Assembly: GCF_014269395.1 (NCBI RefSeq)
Contig: NZ_JACOGK010000006.1
Coordinates: forward strand, 37,443-101,442
Source: Megasphaera hominis
GTDB taxonomy: Bacteria > Bacillota > Negativicutes > Veillonellales > Megasphaeraceae
Reading direction: 5' to 3'
DNA: 64,000 nucleotides
Shown: positions 15,979 to 25,478 of the stretch, piece after piece
Layout: each line of letters begins with the position of its first letter
Numbering within the stretch: position 1 is the first letter of the stretch
Notes under the pieces: model-generated
Databases searched by the model: none
What the model was told of the DNA's origin: nothing
The model's input: only the letters and a program-made list of their open reading frames with translations
Program-made: the position numbers and the translations under genes

Positions 15979-18012
15979 TTAGTTATTCAGCAGGCGTTCG
16001 AAGGACGCACCAAAGCGACGGCTCAGGGCTGCCAGTACGTGCGTCTCATCGACACCTGCCTGCAGGACCTGGCGGGCCTCATCACGGGCAGCGGCCAAGA
16101 GGGATACATCACGGATAATGTCGGCCGCCTTCAAGTCGGGCAGTCCATGCTGCAAATAGCCAAAGAGCTGGCCCGAGCCGCGTAAGAGCAAATCCTTTTC
16201 TGCCAGGGCAAAGCCATCGTGAATGGTTTCCATATAATGCAGGCGCTGCCGCGTTTCCTCACTGCCCTGATGGGCCAGGAGGATGCAATAGGCCTGTAAG
16301 TCCCCACGGCCTACGCGGCCACGCAGCTGATGCAGCTGGGCCAGGCCAAAGCGTTCGGCCCCGTCGATGAGGATGAGCGTTGCATTCGGCACATTGACGC
16401 CGACTTCAATGACGCTCGTTGCTACGAGGAGCTGAATGGCACCTGAAGAAAACTGCTCCATGATGGCATCCTTTTCTTTCCCCGGCATACGGCCATGGAC
16501 AAGGCCGCAGGAAAACTCCGGAAAAACGGCTGTCCGCAGCGTGTCATACAGGGCTGTTGCCGCCTGTAAATCGACATTCTCCGATTCTTCAACGAGGGGA
16601 CAGACGACATAGCACTGCTGGCCCTGGGCCATGTTTTTGCGCATGAACGCATAAATGCGCTGGCGCATGGACTCGCCGACAGCATAGGTTTTGACGACCT
16701 TACGTCCTGGCGGCAACTCACGGATGGACGATACATCGAGATCGCCATAGAGGGAAAGGGCCAGTGTACGGGGAATGGGCGTAGCCGTCATGAACAGGAC
16801 ATGCGGTGACCGTCCCTTATCCTGCAAGGCTGCCCGCTGGCGCACACCAAAGCGGTGCTGTTCATCGGTGACGACCAGGCCGAGATCGGCAAAGAGAACG
16901 TCCGCCTGGATGAGTGCGTGCGTACCGATGAGAATCTGGATCGTACCGGCATCAAGCTCTGCCAGGAGGGTTTTACGTTCCTTTTCGCCCGTCCGGCCCG
17001 TAAGCAGGGCAATGCGCACGGGCAAATCGTGAAAGAGGCGGCAAAACTCTTCATAATGCTGGACGGCCAGGATTTCCGTCGGTGCCATAAGGGCACCCTG
17101 GTAGCCGTTTTCTACGATCTTTGCCAGGGCCAGGGCGGCTACAACCGTTTTCCCGGAGCCTACGTCGCCTTGGATGAGGCGCTGCATAGGCACTTCCCCT
17201 TCCATGTCGTTCTGTATGTCCAAAAAGGCTGCCGTCTGGCCTCGCGTGAGCTGAAAGGGCAGCTGGGCAAAGAGCTGGCGCAAGAGGCTGCCATTGGGAC
17301 CGCACTTAATCCCCTGGCGGCCGCCTTCCTTGCGCCGCCGCAAGAGGAGCCCCATTTGCATATCAAATAATTCTTCATAGGCCAGCTGCTGCCGGGCCTT
17401 TTCCTGTTCTTCCCGCGTCACCGGAAAATGCATTTGCTCGTACACAGCCAGCCGGGGCTGAACAGAGTGGCGCGTCGCTACACAGGGTGCCGGCAGCAGT
17501 TCCGGTTCCTGCCGGGCTAAGGCAAGGGCAGCCCGGACAGCCCGGCGCAGATCATTTTGCTTAAGGCCATCGGTCAGGCCATACACGGGCATAAACCCAT
17601 TTCCATGGGGTCTGCCTTCTTCTACATCTGGCGTATTCATTTGCCGCCGGCCGTAAGCCCATTCAATTTTGCCAAAGGCAGTTACCGTCATACCCGTATG
17701 AAACTGTTTCTTTTTAAAGGGCTGATTAAACCAGGTCATTTCTACAGAGCCCGTTTCATCGCGCAGGACGACCTTTAAAATCGTCATGCCCCGCCGCGGC
17801 CGTAATTCCTGTATCGTGCCGACAGTCCCACAGACCAGGACCGGGAGGCCGGCTTCCCCGTCGGCCTCCCCCAGGGAGACGACGTGACTGCGGTCTTCAT
17901 ATTCCCGCGGAAAATATTGGAGCAAATCCGAAATTGTCTCTATGCCCAGACGGGCAAAAAGCCTGGCCCGTTGTTTACCAATGCCGGGCAGACGCTGCAT
18001 TGAATTTTCCAT
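15979..18012 (-). CDS. recG: ATP-dependent DNA helicase RecG
   Basis: 677 residues, typical of RecG. The N-terminus has helix-hairpin-helix-like 'LPGIGKQRARLFARLGI' and the wedge domain (about 60-160). Helicase motifs follow: Walker A 'GDVGSGKT', 'DEQHRFG', 'TATPIPRT', 'VATSVIEVGVNVPNA', and the family's C-terminal 'QLHQLRGRVGRG' and 'LLLRGSGQLFG'. RecG remodels stalled replication forks and branch-migrates Holliday junctions. A minus-strand TTCACT/TAATAT pair near 18037-18065 is a possible promoter, and an 8-bp inverted repeat (18028-18035 with 18046-18053) overlaps it. Confidence 0.96.
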   Translation of the reverse strand: MENSMQRLPGIGKQRARLFARLGIETISDLLQYFPREYEDRSHVVSLGEADGEAGLPVLVCGTVGTIQELRPRRGMTILKVVLRDETGSVEMTWFNQPFKKKQFHTGMTVTAFGKIEWAYGRRQMNTPDVEEGRPHGNGFMPVYGLTDGLKQNDLRRAVRAALALARQEPELLPAPCVATRHSVQPRLAVYEQMHFPVTREEQEKARQQLAYEELFDMQMGLLLRRRKEGGRQGIKCGPNGSLLRQLFAQLPFQLTRGQTAAFLDIQNDMEGEVPMQRLIQGDVGSGKTVVAALALAKIVENGYQGALMAPTEILAVQHYEEFCRLFHDLPVRIALLTGRTGEKERKTLLAELDAGTIQILIGTHALIQADVLFADLGLVVTDEQHRFGVRQRAALQDKGRSPHVLFMTATPIPRTLALSLYGDLDVSSIRELPPGRKVVKTYAVGESMRQRIYAFMRKNMAQGQQCYVVCPLVEESENVDLQAATALYDTLRTAVFPEFSCGLVHGRMPGKEKDAIMEQFSSGAIQLLVATSVIEVGVNVPNATLILIDGAERFGLAQLHQLRGRVGRGDLQAYCILLAHQGSEETRQRLHYMETIHDGFALAEKDLLLRGSGQLFGYLQHGLPDLKAADIIRDVSLLAAARDEARQVLQAGVDETHVLAALSRRFGASFERLLNN

Positions 18013-18080
18013 AAACTTCTCCTTGTCATATGATATTATTTATTGTATCATATCTAGTGAACTCTTTTTGTGATTAGTCC

Positions 18081-18109
18081 TTGATTTTATCTTTCTTTTA
18101 TGATAGGAT
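18081..18109 (+). promoter_or_regulatory. Promoter of rpmB
   Basis: TTGATT (18081-18086) and TAGGAT (18104-18109) are spaced by 17 bases, 39 bases upstream of the L28 start. Confidence 0.6.
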
Positions 18110-18148
18110 TTATATGTTGTACTGCGAAAGTACAAGGAGGTGTTACTC

Positions 18149-18340
18149 ATGGCAAATTTTTGCGAAATCTGCGGTAAAGGTACCGTAACGGGCATGAACG
18201 TCAGCCATTCCCACTTAAAGACCAAAAGAACTTGGAAGCCGAATATTCAGAGAGTACGCGCTATCGTTGACGGCGAAGTCAAACGCGTAAACGTCTGCAC
18301 GCGCTGCCTCCGTTCCGGTAAAGTACAGCGTGATGTTTAA
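18149..18340 (+). CDS. rpmB: 50S ribosomal protein L28
   Basis: 63 residues beginning MANFCEICGKG; an earlier in-frame ATG at 18140 is rejected because the AAGGAGG site is ideally placed for 18149. The protein has two Cys pairs (CEIC and CTRC), the zinc-binding form of L28, and the conserved 'NVSHSHLKTKRTWKPN' segment. It is a component of the large ribosomal subunit. It has its own promoter and two downstream hairpins, so it is a monocistronic unit divergent from recG. Confidence 0.97.
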   Translation: MANFCEICGKGTVTGMNVSHSHLKTKRTWKPNIQRVRAIVDGEVKRVNVCTRCLRSGKVQRDV

Positions 18341-18349
18341 TCCTGTATA

Positions 18350-18384
18350 AAAAAAGGTGATTCTTTTTCGAATCATCTTTTTTT
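18350..18384. terminator. Bidirectional terminator after rpmB
   Basis: A 10-bp stem (18354-18363 with 18370-18379) has T runs on both strands, so it can end rpmB and the convergent flavoprotein transcript. Confidence 0.85.
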
Positions 18385-18401
18385 ATATACCGTGCATGCA
18401 T

Positions 18402-18434
18402 AACCCCCTGCCAGGTGGCAGGGGGTTATTTTTT
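18402..18434 (+). terminator. Second hairpin with T run downstream of rpmB
   Basis: A perfect 11-bp G+C-rich stem (18402-18412 with 18417-18427, loop AGGT) is followed by TATTTTTT on the plus strand. Confidence 0.75.
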
Positions 18435-19533
18435 ATGCATAGGCTACGCCACTGATGCGCCGTGCCAGCGCTGCAGCCCGTTTTTCTACGTGTGGGCAGC
18501 CGAGGATACTGCGCGGCTCGTTAGCCGTTTCCATAAGGGCAAAATGACCGGGCAGGACAAAATTCTTATTGCAGTTCAAGGCCCCGATGATCTGTTCCGC
18601 CACAATATCTCCGCCGCTGTAGCCGGAGACGACGAGGGCAAAAATCCGCTTATGGGCAAAGGTATCCCAGTCCTTGCGGAACAAGGCCGTAAGGCGGTTA
18701 AAGAAGGCCATAATGTTAGCACTGACGGCATCGTTATAGTTCGGACAAATGAGTACCAGCGTGTCGCACTGCTTGATAGCCGGGTAAACCTGCTCGACAA
18801 TGACGCCGCCGTAGAAGCAGTCCCCTTTTTCACCAAAATGCAGGCACGCTTCATAGCTGCAGCCGCGGCAATCGACGACGCTGCCATTGCGCAGGGAAAT
18901 TTCCTGGACCGACATTTCCGGAGGCAGGTGCTGCCGTACGAGTTCCCACAAGAGGAGGGTATTACTCGTCCGGCGGCTGCTGGCATGCAGCGCCAGTACG
19001 CGCTGGCCCATGCCCTCCCAGCGCGGCACAAAGGCCGTCACTTTTTTTACGAGGCGGCGGGCACTTTCCTTATAGGCCTGCAGATTATCTATGCCCTGCA
19101 GTTTCGCCTGCACGTTGAAATTATAGAGAGAGCCTGTCCCTTCTACGAGTGGTTTGCCCGGGAACGCACAGCCGGCCCGGTTGGCCATAAAGATCAGTTC
19201 ACGGCCTATTTTTTTGGTAAACAGTTCCTCTGAGCCGTCGACCAGAACAGCGCCGGTCCAGCCTTCCAGACAATGGCTGTGACACGATAAATGATACAGC
19301 AGGCGGGCATAGGAGAGATTCATGCCGCCACGGGCCAGATTGACAGCAAAGAGCAGCTGCCGGTCTTTTCCGTCCGGCGCAGTACGCAAGGCGGTATCGG
19401 GACACAGGGCTATAAATTCTTCCAAATGGCTGATCAGCTTGTAAGGAGTCCCTGCCAGGGCATATTCGAGAATCGTATCCAGGCGGGAAACACCATCCTT
19501 ATCCTGCCAATCCAATTGTACCACGTAGAGCAT
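18433..19533 (-). CDS. Tandem flavodoxin-fold NAD(P)H-dependent FMN reductase-like protein
   Basis: 366 residues. The C-terminal half (about 177-330) is an NADPH-dependent FMN reductase domain: 'VLALHASSRRTSNT' for FMN phosphate binding, 'VVDCRGCSYEACLHF', and 'DTLVLICPNYNDAVSANIMAFFNRL'. The C-G-C motif is often seen in iron-sulfur flavoprotein relatives. The N-terminal half (1-150) looks like a second, degenerate copy of the same fold, with 'WTGAVLVDGSEELFTKKIGREL' fitting its later part. It is the last gene of a minus-strand operon with an LDH-like protein 12 bases upstream and a giant multidomain protein before that. A redox role for that set is likely; its substrate is unknown. Confidence 0.7.
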   Translation of the reverse strand: MLYVVQLDWQDKDGVSRLDTILEYALAGTPYKLISHLEEFIALCPDTALRTAPDGKDRQLLFAVNLARGGMNLSYARLLYHLSCHSHCLEGWTGAVLVDGSEELFTKKIGRELIFMANRAGCAFPGKPLVEGTGSLYNFNVQAKLQGIDNLQAYKESARRLVKKVTAFVPRWEGMGQRVLALHASSRRTSNTLLLWELVRQHLPPEMSVQEISLRNGSVVDCRGCSYEACLHFGEKGDCFYGGVIVEQVYPAIKQCDTLVLICPNYNDAVSANIMAFFNRLTALFRKDWDTFAHKRIFALVVSGYSGGDIVAEQIIGALNCNKNFVLPGHFALMETANEPRSILGCPHVEKRAAALARRISGVAYA

Positions 19534-19545
19534 GCTATCCCTCCT

Positions 19546-20538
19546 TTATCGCAAGGCACACAGATTCATATAGGCCGTCTGCAGCCGTTCGTACAGGGTC
19601 TGGCACAGGGGCAGGTCCTCGTACTCGATCCCTGCCGGGGTAAAGCGGTTTTTAACGCCGAAAAAGGCACCCTTAGCAGCATCACCCAAATAGACCGAGC
19701 CGTAATGCCAATGGCCACGCAGGCTGAGGAGAATCGAAAGAGCTGCGGACGAAAGGGCCGGTGCAATGTAGGGCTTATAGCCTAACTCGCGGACACGCAT
19801 ATTCGCCTGCACGACCTGTCCCGTCAGTTTCCTGGAAAGGGCGTCGTCATAGGCCGTGACACTGTCGGCAATGACCAGATCGGCCCCATGGGGGCCAAAG
19901 GCCCGGCCGGCCGTTAGATAATGCGTAAAGCGGCCATCCTTTTCAGCATAGTAGCAGGCCCGGGCATTCATGACGCCTAAGCCATAGCCTTGGATTTGCC
20001 AGGGCTTCAGGCCCGACGCGTCGAGAAAGGCTGCACACAAGGGATCTACAGGATCCGATACGATACATACAAATCCTCTATAGGCTGCCGCCTTGGCTAA
20101 GGCCGCAAAATGGCGGATAAGACCGCGGTTCGCAGCGAGCTGGGCCATGCGCACGTCCCCTTGTGCCTCTAAAGGCGGCACGCCCTTAGAGGCACAAAAA
20201 ACGAAGACGTCACAGTCAAAAAGGCGGTCCTCCTGTACGATATCCACCGGTGGCAAGAGCGGTTCTGTCCCCTGACCGGCAAAGGGATAGCGGATCTGAT
20301 TGATTTCCATTTCCAGCCGGCTGAGGTTCTTTTCGTTCAGGTCACAAATACCTATAGATTCAATATCGGCTGCACCTAAGAGCCGCAGGCCAATGAGCAG
20401 CGTCGTACCTACGTCGCCCAAGGCCAGGATATGAAGGCGCTGCTTCTTCTGCGCCGTAAATGGGCAGCCCGTGAGAGGCAGCGGCGCTGTAATGCCGGCC
20501 TCACGCGGCAATTCATGGACGTACCGTTTATTTTCCAT
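19546..20538 (-). CDS. Divergent lactate/malate dehydrogenase-fold protein
   Basis: 330 residues from the ATG at 20538, chosen because AAGGGGG lies eight bases before it; longer in-frame starts would run into the upstream gene. The dinucleotide-binding loop is 'LALGDVGTTLLIGLRLLGA' (G41-V43-G44) with acidic D66. The LDH/MDH substrate elements are partly kept: 'SDPVDPL' for NPVD at 161-167, 'NARACYY' with R193, and 'FGPHGAD' with H217 in the catalytic His position. The mobile-loop Arg region is changed to 'GDVRMAQLAANRGLI'. It is therefore probably an NAD(H)-dependent 2-hydroxy-acid dehydrogenase of unusual specificity, or a sensor built on that fold. It overlaps the giant gene by 11 bases. 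Confidence 0.65.
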   Translation of the reverse strand: MENKRYVHELPREAGITAPLPLTGCPFTAQKKQRLHILALGDVGTTLLIGLRLLGAADIESIGICDLNEKNLSRLEMEINQIRYPFAGQGTEPLLPPVDIVQEDRLFDCDVFVFCASKGVPPLEAQGDVRMAQLAANRGLIRHFAALAKAAAYRGFVCIVSDPVDPLCAAFLDASGLKPWQIQGYGLGVMNARACYYAEKDGRFTHYLTAGRAFGPHGADLVIADSVTAYDDALSRKLTGQVVQANMRVRELGYKPYIAPALSSAALSILLSLRGHWHYGSVYLGDAAKGAFFGVKNRFTPAGIEYEDLPLCQTLYERLQTAYMNLCALR

Positions 20539-23500
20539 CGTCTGGTTCCCCCTTTTCATCGCTCTTCCAGTGTTCTCCCCAGCGCAGGCGTACGAGCCGT
20601 TCGATATCATTTTCAATGAAGCGGGTCAGGTCCATATTTTCATCAAACTTGACGCCTACATCGATATCCGGATAGCGCGGATACGTAACGACTTCACCCA
20701 AGCGTTTTAAGGTCAGCCTCTTTTCGTACGTTTCCTGATAGACATCCTGCAGGGTTTTTAAAATCATATGTGCATTTTTCAGGCACGTCAGGGAATAGTA
20801 GAAATCCGCTTCCGCATCACCATGCTTAATGAACGCAGGTTTTACGTACGGCAGGATCAGATTGATCGACGGATTGCGGTCGTAGCCGCTGTAATTATCG
20901 GCATTATCTATACTGTCGCCGCCAATAAAGGGGTAGCAGTCCCGTTCATTCATCCAGACTTCCAGTGTCGGCAGGAAATAGGCGCATTCGGCTTTAATAT
21001 GTTTTTCTGCCATCATATCCATGGCCTGGCCTGTCATGACCCCTACGAGGGCTTCTTTGATTTCTACCTGATTCTTCATTAAATACGGCGTCAGCATACG
21101 CATGCGATGGCCCTTGTGCAAGAGGTCATCGATGAGGATAACCGGGCGGTTAAAGGACTTAATCGTCTTGACCTGGTTTTCTACAGAAGAATAGTGATGC
21201 GTTTCGGCAATGGTAAAGCCTTTGACGGAGCGGTTAAAATATTTTTCTATGTGCAGGGCCTTGGTTACTGTATTCGGCACGAGGACATCGCTCAAGGCCT
21301 TACCAAAGGGCACGGACATATAGGGACCGCGCCGCTTTTTCTTATCTTCAATGATGGAGACGCCGTTGATATGGGCCACTTTATTGATGATTTTATGGTG
21401 TACTGCACTCGTATTAAAGGACAGGAGCAATTTGCCCGGATAAATATGGCGCATGGTCCGCAGCAAATTAGAATGGGCCTGATCGAGCACCTTCAGTACA
21501 CGGGGATTCTTATTGAAGGGGTTCTTAATGATCGTTTCTACATCCCGGAAGATGACGATAGGCGACTTCATGTTGACGGCGTAGAGAGGCTGCATGGAGC
21601 CTGGCGGTTCGATGTTGACAAACCCCTGTTTTGCCAGTGCGTCCAGGACAGTCCGGTTATAGCCAGCCTCATCGACAGGATGATAGACCGCATAGGCATA
21701 GTCCCGGGCAATGAGTTCCGTCAGGATTTCTGTAATCAGTATCTGGCCGGCATTAGAAATATCGGCATCATCAGCAATGTACATGAAGCCAATGCAGGCA
21801 ATGTTGCCGTCGGCCGATTGGCGGATGTGGGCTGCTGTCTGCATGTCGCCGAATTCATTCAATAAATCTTTATTGCGTACACCGTGGACTGCCGCATAGG
21901 CAATCATCCGCTTTTCTGTACCGGCATTATCGATATAGAGCGTCCAGACCCGTTCCTTGTCCAGGTTGCGGTCCCGTTCGATGTAGCGGTCGATAACGTC
22001 GATATCGTAGCCCATTTGAGTCAGACGGCCATAAACAGGCCAAAGACTTTCTGCACCCCGCGGCCGGAATGCGCCGATACCGATTTCCCTGGCTTCCAGA
22101 ACATGCTTATAGGCCGGTTCACGCAGGTACAGGTTGTTGTCGTAAATAAAGCTCTGCGCTACGGCGTCGATGAGGTTAGAAATATCCCGGTTCAGGTCAA
22201 TATTTTCACGGATCCGCGTCGAGCTGATATCTTCATAGAATTTGTCCAGCAAAAGCGGCACGACCTTCGCCGTAATGGGATAGCCGCCATGCGGGCCGCC
22301 ATCTTCGTTCTCCCTGGTTTCCCGGGCAAAGGCAATATGGTTCACCGTATGGATCGAATCTGCCGTCGGTGTCGCCTTATAGGCCGAGGCGTTTTCAATA
22401 ACGTCCGTACCGACAGCAATGTACAATTCCTTGCCGGAAAAGATTTCCTTTAAGCGGTGAATATCTGCCTCATTGGCAATATTGACAGATACGTCGTCCG
22501 GGAAGGGATAAATATCCTCTTCATCCGCAACGGACATGTTCATAATCTTGCGGCGCATGAGCCGGGGCTGCGTATGCTTGGACCAGGAAAACTCATCGAG
22601 TGCCAGGTACACTTCAAAGCCCAGATCGCGGATCTTGCAGGCTACCGCCTTATGGCCCAGGCTGAAGGGGTCAAAGGTGCCCGGATAGAAGCAGGCCTTT
22701 CGATGAAGTGGCAGGTCGAAAGCGCCCTGATGCAGGAATTCATGCATGCCGATATAGCGGTAAATATGGTTCAAAACAGCGGCATTACTGTAGAAGTCCA
22801 GCGTCCGTTCCGTATTTTCACAGAGGGTAATGAGCAATTTTTTATAGGAATGGGCAAAGAGGAAATCCGTCTGCTCTATAGGCATGTACGGGCTGTGATA
22901 AATGAAACGGCCTATATCGCGGAAGGCATCACGGCTCAGTTCCTTATCATAATGGGCATAGGCCTTGATCATGATATACAGAAGCTGCCGCTGGCGTTCC
23001 TTATTTTTACCTTCGTTATTGGGAAAGTCCCGTTCAAATTCATGGAAATGTTCCAGGACGACGCCCACAGTATTGACCATGGACGAAGCCATCTGCGTAT
23101 TTGCCGTCAGGATTTGCGTACGGATTGTCGTTGCAAATTCATCAAAGACCTGAGGCGGCAGTTTCAGGATCATCTGGCCTAAGAACTGCGGTACGTATTT
23201 TGAAATCTGCAGGTCTCCGATTTCAAGGCCATTAAACAATTCGACGGCCATTTCATTGCGCTGGGCATAGGTCATGTGGCTAGCAACTTCCAAGAGTCCC
23301 TGGCCGGCCACCTGGCGGACAAAAAACGATTCACTTACCTTCAAAAGGTTATTCAAATGCATGCCCAAATGCATGACGCTGCCACTATCGCGGCTTTCAT
23401 CCATATAATGCAGGACGAGCTCGATATTGGCAACCTTGACGACCCAATGGACGCCGGTCTTCAAGTCATCCAGGAAGAGCGCTCCTTCTTGTTCGTAAAA

Positions 23501-25417
23501 GGCTTCTTTTTCTGCAGGCAGTCCCTTGGCTTCTAAGAGGTCGCGCCAAAAATCATCATCCGTATAGCCGGCTACGACGTGCCGGGACGAGTAAATAGAA
23601 GCAATGCGCACGTTGAAATCCGCATCCTTACGGGCTGCCAAAATAAAGGAATTGGCCATATTGCCAAACGGCGCATCAAAGCATTCGGGTTTAATATCGT
23701 TCAACGTTTTTAAGAGGATAATCCGCAATTCCGACGTATAATCATCCTGTTCGTAATACTCCCGCAAAATCTGCATATACGCCGGCCGATCCTGGACACG
23801 GCAATTTTCCAGCAAGGAGCAGACAAAGGGACTCAGGCAATAGCTGATCCACAGACGGTGCTGCATGGTAAAGCGCAAGCCCGGTTTAATAGTCTGGGAC
23901 AGGTACTGCCGGAACAAGGTCAGGTTCGTAATCTTTTTGTGAGGCAGGGTTACGCCTTCCGGTAATTCCTTACTGGAATGAATATTGAAATTAGCTATAA
24001 TACTTCCCATGAGTTCGGCCGCTTCCATGCGGATATCCCCTTCACGGTGCGACAAGAGCTCATACAAATACTTGAGGGTCATCAATTTCTGATGTTCCGT
24101 CATGTACATGGAATATTCCCGGAAAATGCCGATGTACGTACGCACATTTTTCCAATTCCGTTCACTTCGGGCAGCTTCGATGAGATTGCCAAAATCACTT
24201 TCATTGCGGAAAAGGCTCATAAGGCGAAGGTTATGGTCAATGGCGGCAAATTTGAGCTGATCGACAATATCTTTTCCTTCCATGAGTACCCGTTCCCGTT
24301 GCCGCCGCTGCGGCGGAAACAAAGGAGCCTGGGCAAAGTCATCAGGCAAATCCGTCATGACGCCCTGTTCCCGCATAAAGGCTTCAAAATCTGCCAGCTT
24401 AGCATATACCTTCTGATAGCGTTGCTTTTTCTTTTCATCTACGTTATCGAGCTTGCTCAAAATGACATTGAACGCTTCTTCCAAGGTATAGAAATGGACG
24501 ATTTCTTTCCCCGTACGGGCATCACGGCTGCTCTTGACGCGAAAGTCTGCGTAAATAAGCAGCAACGATTCAGCCGACAAATTTTCCAGTTCCAAATCCC
24601 AGACCGAATGGTTGGCTGCAATATGGCCGATAATGGAAAGGCCGGTCCGGTCACAGCAAAGGCTGGTATAAAAATAATGAAGATACGGCACGCGCCGGGC
24701 TTCCTTTTTCCGGCAGCCGTATTTTCCTATATCGTGGCACACAGCCGCCCCGGAAATAAGGCCCAAATCGATAGGGACCTCGCACTGGCTAAGCTGTCTG
24801 GCCATATACATCGCCACATAATGGACGCCGCCTATATGTCCTAGCGTATTATATGGCGTAATATCAATACCCAGGCGCATGAATTCATAAACATAAAAGT
24901 CCATGATCAGTTTTTTCATGCGCAAGTATTCTGACGTATACGTGTTAGCCCGTATTTCATCACTGCTGAGAAGCTGAATATCTTTCGTCGGATCGAAGGG
25001 TAGACGGTACCGTTCATAACGGTATAAGCCACGTAATACCTGCAGAATAAACAGGCGGCCAGCTCGGTACTGCGGCGCATCCGTCAGGGCCGGAAGCATC
25101 ATGGGGTCATCCCAGGAATCCTTATTTTCCGGAAAGATCCGCACGAGGATAGAATTATAGCAGTACAGCAGCCAGCCGCCATCAGGACTGTCCTTGAGCA
25201 GGGAAAACCGCCCTTGCAGCTCTTTGAGTACCTGTGGCGCATAAAAACGGCCATCGGCACCGGCAACGGAGGCCAGTGTTTCTGCGAGGGGCCGCAGTAC
25301 AGACTCGCTGCAAAGCGTTTGCAACAGCGTTTCATCAAAGACCGGACGCCGTCGGAAGCTTTCTTCATTCAAGGCATGCCGAAGTGCTTGATATATGGTA
25401 ATACCGTCACTCTTCAT
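20528..25417 (-). CDS. Giant multidomain protein: HD, helical repeats, nucleotidyltransferase, GNAT-like, PRTase-like
   Basis: 1629 residues. The N-terminal region has an HD-type phosphohydrolase (H194, 'AAVCHDIGK' with H228-D229, then 'GHIAANH' with H265 and H270). Residues about 390-900 are helical and repeat-like, similar to HEAT repeats. Residues 908-1095 form a NadD/CTP-transferase-type nucleotidyltransferase with 'YPGTFDPFSLGH' (911-922) and 'ISSTRIRE' (1064-1071). Residues about 1110-1285 look like a GNAT acetyltransferase. Residues about 1290-1500 look like a phosphoribosyltransferase with 'PVILIDDLLHKG' (1425-1436). GGAGGG precedes the ATG. No signal peptide or membrane segment is seen. 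The domain set suggests nucleotide or NAD-related metabolism or sensing. I do not recognise a characterised homologue. Confidence 0.75.
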   Translation of the reverse strand: MKSDGITIYQALRHALNEESFRRRPVFDETLLQTLCSESVLRPLAETLASVAGADGRFYAPQVLKELQGRFSLLKDSPDGGWLLYCYNSILVRIFPENKDSWDDPMMLPALTDAPQYRAGRLFILQVLRGLYRYERYRLPFDPTKDIQLLSSDEIRANTYTSEYLRMKKLIMDFYVYEFMRLGIDITPYNTLGHIGGVHYVAMYMARQLSQCEVPIDLGLISGAAVCHDIGKYGCRKKEARRVPYLHYFYTSLCCDRTGLSIIGHIAANHSVWDLELENLSAESLLLIYADFRVKSSRDARTGKEIVHFYTLEEAFNVILSKLDNVDEKKKQRYQKVYAKLADFEAFMREQGVMTDLPDDFAQAPLFPPQRRQRERVLMEGKDIVDQLKFAAIDHNLRLMSLFRNESDFGNLIEAARSERNWKNVRTYIGIFREYSMYMTEHQKLMTLKYLYELLSHREGDIRMEAAELMGSIIANFNIHSSKELPEGVTLPHKKITNLTLFRQYLSQTIKPGLRFTMQHRLWISYCLSPFVCSLLENCRVQDRPAYMQILREYYEQDDYTSELRIILLKTLNDIKPECFDAPFGNMANSFILAARKDADFNVRIASIYSSRHVVAGYTDDDFWRDLLEAKGLPAEKEAFYEQEGALFLDDLKTGVHWVVKVANIELVLHYMDESRDSGSVMHLGMHLNNLLKVSESFFVRQVAGQGLLEVASHMTYAQRNEMAVELFNGLEIGDLQISKYVPQFLGQMILKLPPQVFDEFATTIRTQILTANTQMASSMVNTVGVVLEHFHEFERDFPNNEGKNKERQRQLLYIMIKAYAHYDKELSRDAFRDIGRFIYHSPYMPIEQTDFLFAHSYKKLLITLCENTERTLDFYSNAAVLNHIYRYIGMHEFLHQGAFDLPLHRKACFYPGTFDPFSLGHKAVACKIRDLGFEVYLALDEFSWSKHTQPRLMRRKIMNMSVADEEDIYPFPDDVSVNIANEADIHRLKEIFSGKELYIAVGTDVIENASAYKATPTADSIHTVNHIAFARETRENEDGGPHGGYPITAKVVPLLLDKFYEDISSTRIRENIDLNRDISNLIDAVAQSFIYDNNLYLREPAYKHVLEAREIGIGAFRPRGAESLWPVYGRLTQMGYDIDVIDRYIERDRNLDKERVWTLYIDNAGTEKRMIAYAAVHGVRNKDLLNEFGDMQTAAHIRQSADGNIACIGFMYIADDADISNAGQILITEILTELIARDYAYAVYHPVDEAGYNRTVLDALAKQGFVNIEPPGSMQPLYAVNMKSPIVIFRDVETIIKNPFNKNPRVLKVLDQAHSNLLRTMRHIYPGKLLLSFNTSAVHHKIINKVAHINGVSIIEDKKKRRGPYMSVPFGKALSDVLVPNTVTKALHIEKYFNRSVKGFTIAETHHYSSVENQVKTIKSFNRPVILIDDLLHKGHRMRMLTPYLMKNQVEIKEALVGVMTGQAMDMMAEKHIKAECAYFLPTLEVWMNERDCYPFIGGDSIDNADNYSGYDRNPSINLILPYVKPAFIKHGDAEADFYYSLTCLKNAHMILKTLQDVYQETYEKRLTLKRLGEVVTYPRYPDIDVGVKFDENMDLTRFIENDIERLVRLRWGEHWKSDEKGEPDDGK

Positions 25418-25435
25418 AGTCTATCCCTCCAAAAC

Positions 25436-25466
25436 ACAACAAGACGCCAGGACGGCGTCTTGTTGT
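25436..25466 (-). other. Strong hairpin between ppsR and the giant gene
   Basis: A perfect 13-bp stem (25436-25448 with 25454-25466, five-base loop) lies 12 bases after the ppsR stop and 18 bases before the giant gene's start codon. On the minus strand GTGTTTTGG follows. It may be a partial terminator that lowers expression of the downstream three genes, or an mRNA processing or stability element. Confidence 0.7.
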
Positions 25467-25478
25467 ATTCATCATAAT

